Shown: positions 48,628 through 58,879, counted from the first letter of the stretch. The stretch is DNA of 64,000 nt from Psococerastis gibbosa (GCA_963971405.1 OZ020489.1:25012290-25076289), one strand, 5' to 3'. Notes: a model not told the origin generated them from the letters alone. Numbers and translations are program-made.

Positions 48628-48767
48628 GGCGCCTTTTCCACCAACGTCAATAGTGATAGTAAATGTGGTATTGACGTGATAGCAGACATTAAAGACAGTC
48701 TAAAAATGTCTGCTTCCACGTCAATACTACATTTACTATCGCTATTGACGTTGGTGAAATAAGCGCC
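48628..48767. mobile_element. GGCG palindromic MITE, copy 9 (AACGTCAATAGTG subfamily)
   Basis: Starts GGCGCCTTTTCCACCAACGT, ends in a near inverse, flanked by TTA on both sides. Central TTGACGTGATAGCAGACATT / AATGTCTGCTTCCACGTCAA. Confidence 0.9.
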
Positions 48768-48938
48768 TTAATGAAACTTCTATTCTCTTGCCTTTAGCTG
48801 TGCTGCATAGCCATGACACCAACGGAGGAGAACACCTTACCAGTTTCCCGGACCATTATTTACAGTAAATCATTATTGAAACTAATCCCCATATTTCTAA
48901 GCCATGTTTCTAAGCCAAAGCAGTTTTAAATTGTTTTT

Positions 48939-49953
48939 GCTTTCCTACTTAATGTATAGGCCTAGGTAAGGCATAAGCTTTGTGAAGTTCAAAATGTTTG
49001 ATTTCGAGATTTCAACGGATTTACACGTTTTGATGTCCCAGGAACCAAAAAAGAGTGTGTTTTTTTATGAAATATCTGTCTGTCTGTTTGTCTGTTCATT
49101 GATTTGTGGACAAACTAGTAGGTGGATTTTGATGAAATTTGGCATGCAGGTTCACAAAAGTCCTATCTCCAGTTTTTATTATTTTGGGCCAACTCAATTT
49201 TGGGGATTTTACCCTCCTAAAATACGGTTATTTTTTTAAACAACTCCAACGATTTTGTTTAAGCTCACATAATATGTGAGCTTAAACTAACTTAAATATA
49301 TTAACTTATATTATAGTCATTATTAATGTAGACACAACCCAATAGTTCGCTTGCCCCTTGATAGTTTGGTAAAAAGACTCGATTTTCATGGCAAAAGACT
49401 AAAAAATTATTTTTCTGCGGAATCATTCTATTGATACTTGCCAACTTCAAGTATGTTTTAGGTCGGAATTAGAGGATATAGAAAAACTGGACTTTGCTGG
49501 ATTCGAACCCACGATCTACGCCTAACAAGACGACGCCCCGGTTAGGCGTAGATCGTGGGTTTGAATCCCGCCAAGTCCAGTTTTTCTATATCCTCTAATT
49601 TCGGTTACAACGTGGAGGTCACCTCTTCAACCAGAGTTAATTCAATGTCTGTGTTATAAACTCCATATACTAGTAATACTGCAATATAATATGTTTTAGG
49701 TGTTTCGAGTAAGAAACCCGCACAAGTTGCCTTGCCAAGCAAAGTTTTGCATTAAAAATATGTTTTTGAAAAAATTATTGATAATTCATGCCCCAATACA
49801 CCCTGCTATTACCTATTGTATTACTGTATTTTATTCTATCTATCTATCAACTCAGTGCTTTGTTTCGAGGAAACCGAAATATAACCCTAGGACAATTTTT
49901 CCCTTTTACTTTTATACTAATTGATAAATACGGGTTCACTGGTACCTGGTCTT
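48939..49953 (+). repeat. GCTTTCC family element, old copy split by a fold-back SINE
   Basis: A diverged copy: GCTTTCCTACTTAATG..GTCTGTCTGTTTGTC..TGATGAAATTTGGCATGCAG..ATGTTTTAGGT, then the SINE (49464-49689), then GTTTCGAGTAAGAAACCCGC to GATAAATACGGGTTCACTGG. It also contains the perfect small palindrome at 49257-49287. Confidence 0.75.
49464..49689 (-). repeat. Fold-back variant of the tRNA-derived SINE
   Basis: A 226-bp insertion flanked by the 12-bp direct repeat TATGTTTTAGGT (49452-49463 and 49690-49701), interrupting a GCTTTCC-family repeat. Read on the minus strand it has the usual SINE head (TTAACTCTGGTTGAAGAGGT), then an inverted copy of the SINE 3' half, the short spacer CGGGGCGTCGTCTT, and the 3' half in normal orientation with TGGGTTCGAATCC and a CTCTAATTCCG end. 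The two halves pair for about 80 bp. The D-arm/A-box is replaced, so the promoter is expected to be altered. Confidence 0.85.
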
Positions 49954-50027
49954 TCATGTTGAGTCAAAACCAACTAGAGTACCGCATATGCTACGAAGGC
50001 AGGACATTTAGAGTAGTTGAACGGACT

Positions 50028-50140
50028 CGAGTCCCACACTTGTTACATTTTCTGGTCATGCTTCGGAGGGCATGCATGGCAGCAGGAGGTCCCGAGCCAT
50101 CCTAGTTGAGTGTAAGAAAAGGGTTTATGATTATAATTCT
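50028..50140 (+). repeat. SINE-like repeat 'B', 3'-truncated
   Basis: Begins with a B-box-like GACTCGAGTCCCACAC, continues TTTTCTGGTCATGCTTCGGA and CTAGTTGAGTGTAAG, then diverges after GGGTTTATGA. The usual CTCCGCTAGG..TTATTTA tail is missing. Confidence 0.6.
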
Positions 50141-51633
50141 CCGCTTTTAATTTCCGTTAGTAAATTTAGCTTGATTGTGGTTTATTTTGGATAATTTAAA
50201 CGTATTCCCAGATAAGTTATTATTTTCATGTCACATATAATGCTTTTCAAAAATCTACCGGGGGTGCCAGGACTTTAAATAGAAAACAAATTACTGACTA
50301 CTGTGAGTCATTATTGTAGTATATAAGGGCCGCATTGGAGTATACCAGAGGCACTGCTGCCAGTTAATGCTGCCTACTTGGCTGATTACATATAATAACT
50401 ATAGGGTATAAATATGTATTGTTGTATTATTGTATCTACTGTATATTACTATTTTTATTTTTTAATTACTTCATTATTATAATTAATTTTGTCAACTTGA
50501 GTTGGTAGGTACCCCGCACACCTTCAGGTTAAGGGGGCCTACAAAATAATTTGTTACGCCAATCATTTTAGAAAAATATACGAATTGTTATTATTATTAT
50601 TTTCCGTTGGTGCTGGACTGGTGCAAATAAGAAAATAACTTATTATGTAATAACTTTGCACTAATTCCACAGAATAGGAGTGGTATGTTATTATTTACTT
50701 CATTTCTCTAGCCTATATCTTGCTCCTTGAGTTGCCAGCTGTTTTTTTTTTTTTGCAAAAATTCCATTTTTTTTATTAAATCAAAAGAAAATCATTTTTT
50801 TCACCTCTTTTTTACATCCAATCATTTTATATGCAAGCCTTTAAAAAAATGAAATTTTTTTGGCTGAAATGTAGGAGATAGATTAAAACCACCAAAAATT
50901 AGCATTTTGCAGAACAGTTGGCAAATCAAGGAACGATCCTGAATTATCTTATAAGCAAAAAAAATCCCTTCTCTCTATAAAGCCGGCCTAAACCTACATA
51001 GAACGTGATAACGCATGGTGATGGGGTGTGCGGTAGCTGGCTTGATTAAGTCTAAACAGATGGCCTTTGCTACCGAAACGGGAAATATTTAATTATTGTT
51101 CGCTGTTCATAGCTCATTGTTAGCCATGTTTGGGATAGCTTGCGGTTTATACGCAAACAAATTGATGATCATCGATCAGACCTGACTCAACAACCTACAA
51201 TTTGTTACGAATGATGTTTCCCACACATGGTATAGGCCCCTTTAATATAACAGGCCTTAACCTGACCGAATTCGGGGACTAATAAGCATTTCTTTGCTAT
51301 TAGAGCATTACTGTTGCGGTTTACGATATTTGTTTGCCTTTCGAAGTCAGTACAATGAAGCGTTGACTTGATTGGCTTACTGCTGATAATAACTAAGCTC
51401 ATATCTATGACATCTAGGGAAATTCAATGAGTATACGATGTATGCGTATACGTAAAACTAACAAGTACACATTAATATACCGCAAACAACACATGAACAC
51501 AAAACACACCCACACACACTACTACACTCACAAAATATACACTGTAACGAGTGTCATCGCGGGATTGTTAAAATAATTATTTTAGAAAATATACTACTGT
51601 ATATATCCACCCTAGAACGGGCCTAGCCCATAG
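50141..51633. other. Unassigned intergenic DNA
   Basis: AT-rich; no recognisable gene or repeat. 46801-47284, 47868-48167 and 48768-48938 are likewise unassigned. Confidence 0.45.
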
Positions 51634-51793
51634 GGCGCCCATTCCATCGACCGGCTAGGGCTATTTACAAAAACGGTGACGTGGTAGCAGACATTCAAGA
51701 CTTATGTGGCGTTTCCATCGATCTCTCATTGCAGAATGCAAATGACATTGACGGAAATTAGAGTTTTTCTTTTTATAGAAATCTATTAAATCC
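51634..51793. mobile_element. GGCG palindromic MITE, copy 10 (left half only, long subfamily)
   Basis: GGCGCCCATTCCATCGACCG, GTGACGTGGTAGCAGACATT, inner GTTTCCATCGATCTC and GCAAATGACATTGACGG are present. The sequence then leaves the family after ATAGAAATCTATTAAAT; no right half. Confidence 0.8.
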
Positions 51794-51884
51794 TGCAGTA
51801 TAAAAGCTTAGTTAATTGGAATAGTTAGTCTGTGTTATGGTTATGATGTGTTTTATTCCGTGTGTGGTTCGCATTATCAATATT

Positions 51885-52078
51885 TATTTGTTGTATTATA
51901 TGGTACAAGTATTCATTCATTATAACACAGGCAACCTCCTCGTTTTAACCTAAATTAGAAAATCGATAAAAAATCTGGACTTGGCGGGATTCGAACCATT
52001 CGAGTGCCCCGGCAAGGCATAAATCGCGAGTTCGGATCCCGTCAAGCCCACTATTTTTTATTCTCTAATTTCGGTCCT
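51885..52078 (+). repeat. Fold-back variant of the tRNA-derived SINE (second copy)
   Basis: The head TGTTGTATTATATGGTA..CAACCTCCTCG leads directly into an inverted 3' half (AAATTAGAAAATCG..TGGACTTGGCGGGATTCGAA), a GTGCCCCGGCA spacer, then the normal 3' half (GCGAGTTCGGATCCCGTCAA..CTCTAATTTCGGTC). Same architecture as 49464-49689 but clearly diverged. No convincing target duplication found. Confidence 0.75.
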
Positions 52079-52206
52079 TAATCACAATTATATCGTAATT
52101 GTATCGTGTGCTGTGATAATAGCCGGTTAATAGTTAAAAATTATGAGGATAAATAAAAAAGTGCCACTGTGCCTACAAAAGGGTACCAGGCTACATTTTC
52201 CACTTA

Positions 52207-52590
52207 GGCGCCCATTCCATTGACCGGCTAGGGCTATTTCCAAAAACAGTGACGTGGTAGCAGACATTCAAGACTTAGGGTGCGTTTCCACCGATCTCGC
52301 ATTGCAGAATGCAAATGACATTGACGGAAATTAGAATTTTTCTTTTTATAGAAATCTATTAAAATGTTAGTACTTAACATATCCCATGACGCCATTTTTT
52401 AATTTTAGTTTGTTTGTTTGTGATTTTACTGTATGATCATTGATCAATTTTAACTATGGCATAGAGGAAAATAAACATTTCCGTCAGTTCTGCAATGCGA
52501 GGTCCTTGGAAACGCCACCTAAGTCTTGAATATCTGCTACCACGTCACCGTTTTTGTAAATAGCCCTAGCCGGTCAGTGAAATGGGCGCC
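52207..52590. mobile_element. GGCG palindromic MITE, copy 11 (nested long subfamily)
   Basis: GGCGCCCATTCCATTGACCG start and AATGGGCGCC end. An inner nested element lies between CTTAGGGTGCGTTTCCACCG (about 52275) and GGAAACGCCACCTAAG (about 52520). Flanks TTA / CAA. Confidence 0.85.
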
Positions 52591-52850
52591 CAAGGAAATG
52601 TTTTTTAAATTGTATAACTGTATACCGTACGGTACCGGTATTAATAATATGTGTATTGAAAACAATTTTTACATTTACACTGATCATCAGCAGTAGCCAC
52701 AGCAGCTACATAGCTGAAAGAGAATCAACGTACATTTATCACTCAAAATTAAAAATTAAAAATAGAAATAAATAAAATAAAATACAGCATCACATAATAA
52801 ATTAGTAGAATTTCATATTTTTCATTAAATAAAATAAATAAATAAGGGAT

Positions 52851-54003
52851 TTATGAGGACAGGAGGAACTCCACGTTTTCTACTGCACACAGCCAGACTT
52901 GACTGGCGAAAGTTCTGGGCTTCATGTCAGGGTCAAAAAAGAAGGGCAGAGCGTTTAGCAACCTCGAAACCAAATAGTTCGGAGATTTCCTAAAGTTTTC
53001 CACCGCAGGAAAGGGCACCAGGAAACGCTCTGCTCTTCTTAAAGAATGTGCTATAGGGATACGGATAGGGAGATTTTCACATGATTTAAAATATAATTTA
53101 AGCAAATTGTAGATGTACAAGTGGCGAAGAGGAAGTAATTCGAATTCGGAGAATAAGAGCCATGAAGAGAAGAACCTGGGTTTTTTGGCTATGGTACGCA
53201 AAATGTACTTTTGAGTCACAAAAAGAGGCTGTAGGTGTGTGAGATAGGTCCCTCCCCATACCGAGATCCCATAAGCCACCCTTGATTCAAATAAGGAGCG
53301 GTAGAGGAGAAGCAGGGTTTCCTGAGGACAAACATTTCTGAGGAAAAATAATTGACGAAGAAAAAGACGACCGGATTTGTTAAGCTCTTTTAAATGAGTG
53401 TGCCATTTGACATTTGAGTCGTGCCAAACACCAAGGTATTTGGCAAATTCAAGTTTACTTATTTCTGGGCAACCACCCACGCAATTTGGTAGCATACAGT
53501 CTGGAGTATGGCAACAAATTTTTAGACTCTTTACTTGTTCATCTCGGGTCAGATGAAACGGCAGAAAGCCAGTTTTTGAGATATTTATCGATAACCCATG
53601 AAATTGGAACCACGCATAAAGTTTTTGTAGGTCCTCAGTTGCCTGCCCCTCCACCTCCGCCCAGGAGTCCCCTGAGTACAGTAGAACCGTGTCATCCGCA
53701 AAGGTAACGACTCTACCTCCAAATTTGTGATCGCAGAGCTCATTCAAATAAATTATAAAAAGAATTGGACCTAAAATTGAGCCCTGAGGGACAGAGCAAG
53801 CAATGGGCAGCCTATCGCTGAGTAAGCATTGTCCTATGCCGCGCGGGGTCGGTTTGTCAGTCCCAGATATGAAGGGGTCAGAGGGTACACGTACCCTCTG
53901 ACCCCTGTCACTTAAATAGCTCTTAAACCAGTCAAGGGGCACACCGCGCACTCCCGCGCGGCACAGAACACTCAGCAGTGCATCGTGCTCCACAGAATCA
54001 AAA
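52851..54003 (-). pseudogene. Non-LTR retrotransposon reverse transcriptase, 5'-truncated
   Basis: Minus-strand open frame of about 380 codons, continuing two or three codons upstream as KFFDSVEHDALL before homology stops at about 54003 (5' truncation). It contains the RT motifs SVPQGSILGPILF (residues 67-79) and FADDT (98-102, the catalytic Asp pair), then YLGV and the C-terminal thumb. A Cys-rich patch, ICCHTPDCMLPNCVGGC, precedes KYLGV as in several Jockey/CR1-like groups. The frame ends at 52851 with a short T/A-rich 3' UTR (CCTTATTTATTTATTTTATT). Upstream fingers and the endonuclease are missing, so it is a dead-on-arrival copy, though a young one since 380 codons remain open. The clade is uncertain. 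Confidence 0.85.
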
Positions 54004-54078
54004 AATTTGGGATGTATTAAAATTTGATTTTGATTTTTGACGTATGTACGAGTATAGTAGGTATTCTATAAATATTTT

Positions 54079-54762
54079 TGCTTTCATATTTATGTTAGTA
54101 CGTATAAGGAAAGCTTAGTACCGGTAATTGCCGAAATTATCGATTTCGAGTTCAATGAGGTCCCAGGAACCTAAAAAATTGATTTTTACGAAATGTCTGT
54201 CTTTCGGTCTGTCTGTATGCCTACCTTGATTTGGGGTGAAACCAACCCGATAGACATAATTAAATAGAGATGATTAACTTTGGCAAGTAGTTTCACAAAA
54301 ACATTGTCCTGAAGGTATTTTTTTCACTGGGAGGGGGGTGTATACCTAAAAAATGTTTTCTCAAAAACGGCTCCAATAATTTCTTTTAAATTAACAATTA
54401 ATATTGTACCTAGTAGGCCTACTTGTATAAAGTAACCAAACAAAACACGGTGCTTTCCCAAGCAAGGTAGAAAGAAGGAAGGAAGGAAAAATTTTTTTTT
54501 CGAAGCCGAAGGTATTACGGATAATCCGAGCCCCAATGCATTGCATACCATACAATTATTTTTGTGTACTATTATATTATTGTGCGGCCCATTCTATACT
54601 ATTTAATTGTCCCATTGAGCCACTCCTGTTCTTTAGGATAGGAAGAATTAATAGCCAGCTGATATTTATCCACGGGACAATTATTTACCATGGAACTATT
54701 ACGGTACCTATGCTAATTAATAAATAGGAAATCATGTACGGGTCCACTCGTACCGGTTCCCA
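54079..54762 (+). repeat. GCTTTCC family element, diverged
   Basis: GCTTTCATATTTATG..AGTACGTATAAGGAAAGC, GTCTGTCTTTCGGTCTGTC, TTTCACAAAAACATTG, and a 3' end ACTCGTACCGGTTCC. Confidence 0.65.
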
Positions 54763-54853
54763 TTAGTAGTATACAGTAGGTATACTCGTACATATTGCTG
54801 TCTTCACATCAAATATTTACAGCAAAAAGGGAGATTCATGTGCTTTAGCTATG

Positions 54854-55114
54854 GCGGCTATTCCACCGGCGATTTTACTTCATATTTGATTTTGTGAATT
54901 TTGTCATTGACTTGTCTTGTTTTAAGGAGACTATTACATAGATACTTAACTTATCTATTATGAATTAAGTTATAATAAGTCTCTTCCATATTATAACTTA
55001 ATTTATAAGAGATAAGTTAAGTATCTACATAATAGTCTCCTTAATACAAAAAAAACGTCAATGACAAAATTCAAAAAATCAAATATGAAGTAAATTCGCC
55101 GGTGGAATGGCCGC
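54854..55114. mobile_element. GGCG palindromic MITE, copy 12 (TACTTAAC subfamily)
   Basis: GCGGCTATTCCACCGGCGA start and TCGCCGGTGGAATGGCCGC end. Arms include CATATTTGATTTT, GACTATTACATAGATACTTA and inverses; close relative of copy 4. Confidence 0.85.
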
Positions 55115-55983
55115 TTATGGCGTAGCTACTATTGCATCATTTCATCCTTTTGGGTTTTGACCTATCGATTTGCATACCTACCACGTATAGATGTGCGCGG
55201 GTGCCCAATTTGGACTCAGTGTGATTGGCGTGACGTGATCCCATATAGTTAGGGTCCCGTGCATCTCATTCAAGACATCTCATTTGATTTTGGGATGGGT
55301 CTCTTCACATCTATTATTATTATTCCAAGGCTGTTCTTTGTATTGGACGAGTAAAATTGGGAGGACACTATGCAGTCATGTTACTCACCTTTACCGGAAT
55401 CAATGGGGTGCATGTATGCCTATTGTATCGAAAATACATGTGGAAAGTTGATGTATGATGTATCTACTGAATATGAAACATGCAAATGATGTTTTAAGAG
55501 AAGATGTTAGATATTGTCTGAGTTATTATTCTTTATAGACATCTGGAGAAGATCCTTCAAGGAAGGTCATCGAGTACCATTCACTATCAACTGGAAGGCC
55601 ATCTTCTTCGTTCCCTCCTATTCTATATCATCATCTTTTCCACAAAACAATTTATTACCTGGTATAACCTGATAATCACCTGAGCCCGCACTGAGCCATA
55701 AAAATTTGTAACAATTTGACATCACTGCTATAAATCCCGAAAGGTGTTATGGTAATTAGAGGCCTATCCCATACTTACATACATACATATCTTCACATTA
55801 CATGCTTCAGGAGAAGAATACAACATTTGCTGCAAACCAATCCCTAGATTGCAACTCGAGAAGAAGACAGCTTCACTATAGAAAACAGCAGGTACTACCA
55901 TAGGCTATTTCACAATTTTTGAAAACATATTCTATTCCATCGTATTATAATAATAAAAGTGGAAACAAGAGGGGCGGAGTGCT
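55115..55983. other. Unassigned intergenic DNA
   Basis: No feature recognised. The same holds for 56427-56803, 57664-58006, 60257-60964 and 61114-61523 (the last lies immediately upstream of HCCS and shows no obvious TATA box). Confidence 0.45.
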
Positions 55984-56426
55984 GTTGAATCTGGGCTGAT
56001 GGGCCGTGGTCGATCTGACAGCATACTTTCAAACGTTTCGTCAACATGTAAAATTTGTGATCGACATCTTCAGTGTCTTCTAATCTTATGCCTCAGAGGC
56101 TTAGTACATTAACCACGGCTCCTTCATTGCAGATTCTGCAATGAAGGTGCGGAGGACCTGCGATGCGATGCGATGCAATCGCACGAAGAAGAGCAGCATG
56201 CTCGGAAAGCTTGCAGTTACATGTAAAAGACCTACCACTTCTGAATCCCCTCAAGATCCTGGCTCTCGTGAGGGAGATAGGCCTCGAGAAAGTGATGTAG
56301 AAGTGATGTAGATACTTTGTTGTAGGGGGCACAATAGGCCAATAGGCTTAAGTGCACACAGGTAACACCTGTACCCCAACTTATATAAAAAAAAAAAAAA
56401 AAAACCACGGCTCATCAGTCCGGATT
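55984..56426. mobile_element. Fold-back-type element, GAATC..CCGTGGT relative, longer
   Basis: The left end GAATCTGGGCTGATGGGCCG and the right end CACGGCTCATCAGTCCGGAT are imperfect inverses. The left part contains AAACGTTTCGTCAACATG and GATCGACATCTTCAGTG. An A run (56386-56403) lies just inside the right arm. The middle holds unassigned sequence. Confidence 0.55.
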
Positions 56427-56803
56427 CTACTCTTCAAGTTACAGCCGGCTGTGGCTGGTTGGCAGCAACATGTGGCATCGATGCCTCCACTCCCATCGAT
56501 CCTGGCACGCCCTCTTCTGCTCCACGTGTGTATTGGCCCCTCATCCTCCATCACTTGTTGCAGATACTCTTTTCTCGGGTACCCAGGTCCGTTGACGCCT
56601 TTTATAGTTCCCACTTCCCTCTATGATGCAGCTTACGAAGTTCTCGTGTCGAAGCAAAATTCAGCTGTTTCATCAATTGGCAACCAGCCCAGCCCAAATC
56701 CCGCCAATATGTACCAAAATCGCGGTCAAAAATATATAAGGGCGTCCCTAGATATTTATTGTTACTTTATGTATTTATTATTTCAAGAGCCAGCACATAT
56801 TAT

Positions 56804-57663
56804 AGAACCGGTCCGAGTTCACTCGAACATGCTTTCCAATTTATCAAAATTATTAGATAGAGAAAATTAGTAATTTTATGGCAAATATTTTTCCTATGGT
56901 TAAATTTCCGATATCTCGGGGGGGGGGGGGCGGTTGTCCACCTGACGTCACTGGAAGTGAGGTAAATTCTCGAGAGGTCAAACAAACACATTAATTACCA
57001 CACAGCAATAATGGCAGGGCATGCAATGCATTTGAGCGCGAATTTTCTATCATTTTTTTCAAAAAATAATTTTTTGGGCAAAACCAAATATTTTTTTGGG
57101 AAAGCAACCTATCCGGTTTCGTTACTCAATTTAACACCTAAAACATGCTTGAAGGTAGAAATCATCGATAGAAAGGTTTCGCATTTTTTAGTCATTTTTT
57201 CATTAAAATTTAGTTATTTTTATTTTTTTACCCCCAGAAGCAAACTATCAAGGGACAAGCGACCCCCCGCATTTTGTCAACATTAATAACGACTACAATC
57301 TACGAGAATTTAAAAGAAATCGTTGGAGCCGTTTTTGAGAAATAATTTTTTTAGACGTTTTTTTGGAGTTTTTTGAAAATAAACCCCCCCCCCCCCAAAT
57401 TGAGTTAGGCCAAAAAAAAATGGTCCCGAGGTATGATTTTTGTGAACCTACATGCCAAATTTCACTCAAATCCACTGAGTAGTTTGCCCGGAAATCGACG
57501 AACAGACAGACAGACCGACAGACCGACCGACAGACAGACATTTTGTAAAAACCACTTTTTTGGGTTCCTGGGACCTCAAAACGTGTAAATCCGTTGAAAT
57601 CTCGGAATCGAAAATTTCGACCATCACAAAGCTTTCCTTATACTACGTATAAATTGGAAAGCA
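56804..57663 (-). repeat. GCTTTCC family element, full-length (minus)
   Basis: On the plus strand runs AGAACCGGTCCGAGTTCACT ... TACGTATAAATTGGAAAGC. Very close to 27111-27969, with a G run at 56919-56930 and the GACAGACAGACCGACAG tract around 57505-57540. Confidence 0.9.
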
Positions 57664-58014
57664 ATAAAGAGTTGCTGCACTGTTGTATTGTCATTACTGA
57701 AAGAGCCCCAGTCAGTATACTGTACTAATTCGCATCTCCTGTTGTTTTGTTAACCTATCAGCGGTGATGACGAAGTGCTTTCAGGCTGAAATAACCAACA
57801 TCTGTTCTGTTTTAAGGCTAATATATTGCATAATGACTTTATTTAATCACACAAACATCATACAGTACCTTAGATACTCTCCCATCCGCAAGTTGAGAAT
57901 GAGGCGGGGGGCTGATTTTGATGAAAATAACGATAAAGTGCTTCCCCATGTGTTATGGTTTCCAAATATATCCTAGACTATTTTTATATATTATATTGTT
58001 TTACACATTATAGC

Positions 58015-58668
58015 CAGAGGCGGACACAGCGACCCCCCTTTGGCCAGCAGTTATATTCTTTGCCTCTAAAATCTAAGTGTTACTGCACTCAAAATGCGCA
58101 AAACCTCACTATTTCAGCCCTATTTTTCAGAACTTTTCTCCCGGGGGAGACCCCCGGGCCCCCCTTGTCCACAATTATATTGATTCTTTGTCATATATAA
58201 GCCGTATTGCTTACATTGTAGTATTATATGGTATATATAACACTGGCATTAAATTAACTTTGGTTGAAGAGGTAACCTCCTCGTCCAGCGGTTAAGACGA
58301 CGCCCCGGTTAGGCGTAGATCGTGGGTTCGAATCCCGCCAAGCCCAGTTTTTTCCATATCCTCTAATTTCGGTCAGCCGTATTGCTGTCAAAATGCGTAA
58401 AACCTCACCATTTCAGCCCTATTTTTCAAACACTTTCTCCCGGTGGAGACTTCCGGGCCCCCCGTGTCCATAATTATGTTGATTCTTTGTAATATATAAC
58501 CCTTATTGCTCACGAAATGCGTAGAACCCCAATATTCCGGCCCTCTGGCTCCCGAGCAACTTTTATGAAAGTGAGTGGAGATAGGCGCCAAATTATACAC
58601 CTTTGAAAACCTATCGTTACGCCACTGAAAAGTGCCTCCCCCTTTTATGAGGTCTGGGACCGCCTCTG
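58015..58668. mobile_element. hAT-type non-autonomous element with internal tandem repeats
   Basis: Ends CAGAGGCGG and CCGCCTCTG, flanked by the 8-bp duplication ATTATAGC (58007-58014 and 58669-58676). Inside, a ~135-bp unit containing ATGCG[CT]AAAACCTCAC, TTTCAGCCCTATTTTTCA and CTCCCGG..GGGCCCCCC occurs about two and a half times (58080-58211, 58375-58510, then a decayed part). The SINE at 58212-58374 is inserted between units. No coding capacity. Confidence 0.88.
58212..58374 (+). repeat. tRNA-derived SINE (canonical copy)
   Basis: A 163-bp insertion flanked by the 12-bp direct repeat AGCCGTATTGCT (58200-58211 and 58375-58386). It has a tRNA-like internal promoter: D-arm/A-box region GTCCAGCGGTTAAGACG, an anticodon-like hairpin ACGCC-CCGGTTA-GGCGT, and a B box GGTTCGAATCC in a T arm GTGGG/CCCGC. 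It ends CTCTAATTTCGGTC with no poly(A). The 5' head before the tRNA-like part includes ACTTTGGTTGAAGAGGTAAC. Anticodon-loop position 33 is C rather than U and there is no acceptor pairing, so this is not a functional tRNA gene. Confidence 0.85.
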
Positions 58669-58740
58669 ATTATAGCATTATTTGTTTAGTGTCTAAGTTT
58701 GATATAAAACCCCTATGGTGTTATCAGCCCTCCGCACTAA

Positions 58741-58879
58741 GGCGCAAATTACACCGACCTCGCATTTGATAGTGATCTAGATATTGACGTGGAAGCTGAC
58801 ATTAAAGACAGTGTTTAATGTCTGCTACCACGTCAATATCTGGATCACTATCAAATGCGAGGTCGGTGTAATATGCCCC
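58741..58879. mobile_element. GGCG palindromic MITE, copy 13 (GATCTAGATATTG subfamily)
   Basis: GGCGCAAATTACACCGACCT start and near-inverse end. ATATTGACGTGGAAGCTGAC and AATGTCTGCTACCACGTCAA form the core. Flanks TAA / TTA. Confidence 0.88.

Noticed and set aside
53414..53707. 97-codon plus-strand frame at 53414
   Set aside because: Antisense shadow of the reverse-transcriptase frame.
56352..56870. 172-codon open frame on the plus strand
   Set aside because: Starts across an A run that encodes poly-lysine, crosses a fold-back arm and a GCTTTCC element; no domain or splice context.
57011..57286. 91-codon frame recurring at 21306-21581 and 27489-27764 (other strand)
   Set aside because: Identical because all three lie within GCTTTCC repeat copies. 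Diverged copies of the repeat (40646, 11698) do not keep the frame, so it is not under protein selection.
58266..58345. A tRNA gene (D-arm, anticodon-like loop with GGT, T-arm all visible)
   Set aside because: No acceptor-stem pairing, C instead of T at loop position 33, lies inside a retroposed unit with its own target duplication, and has SINE relatives at 49464 and 51885.
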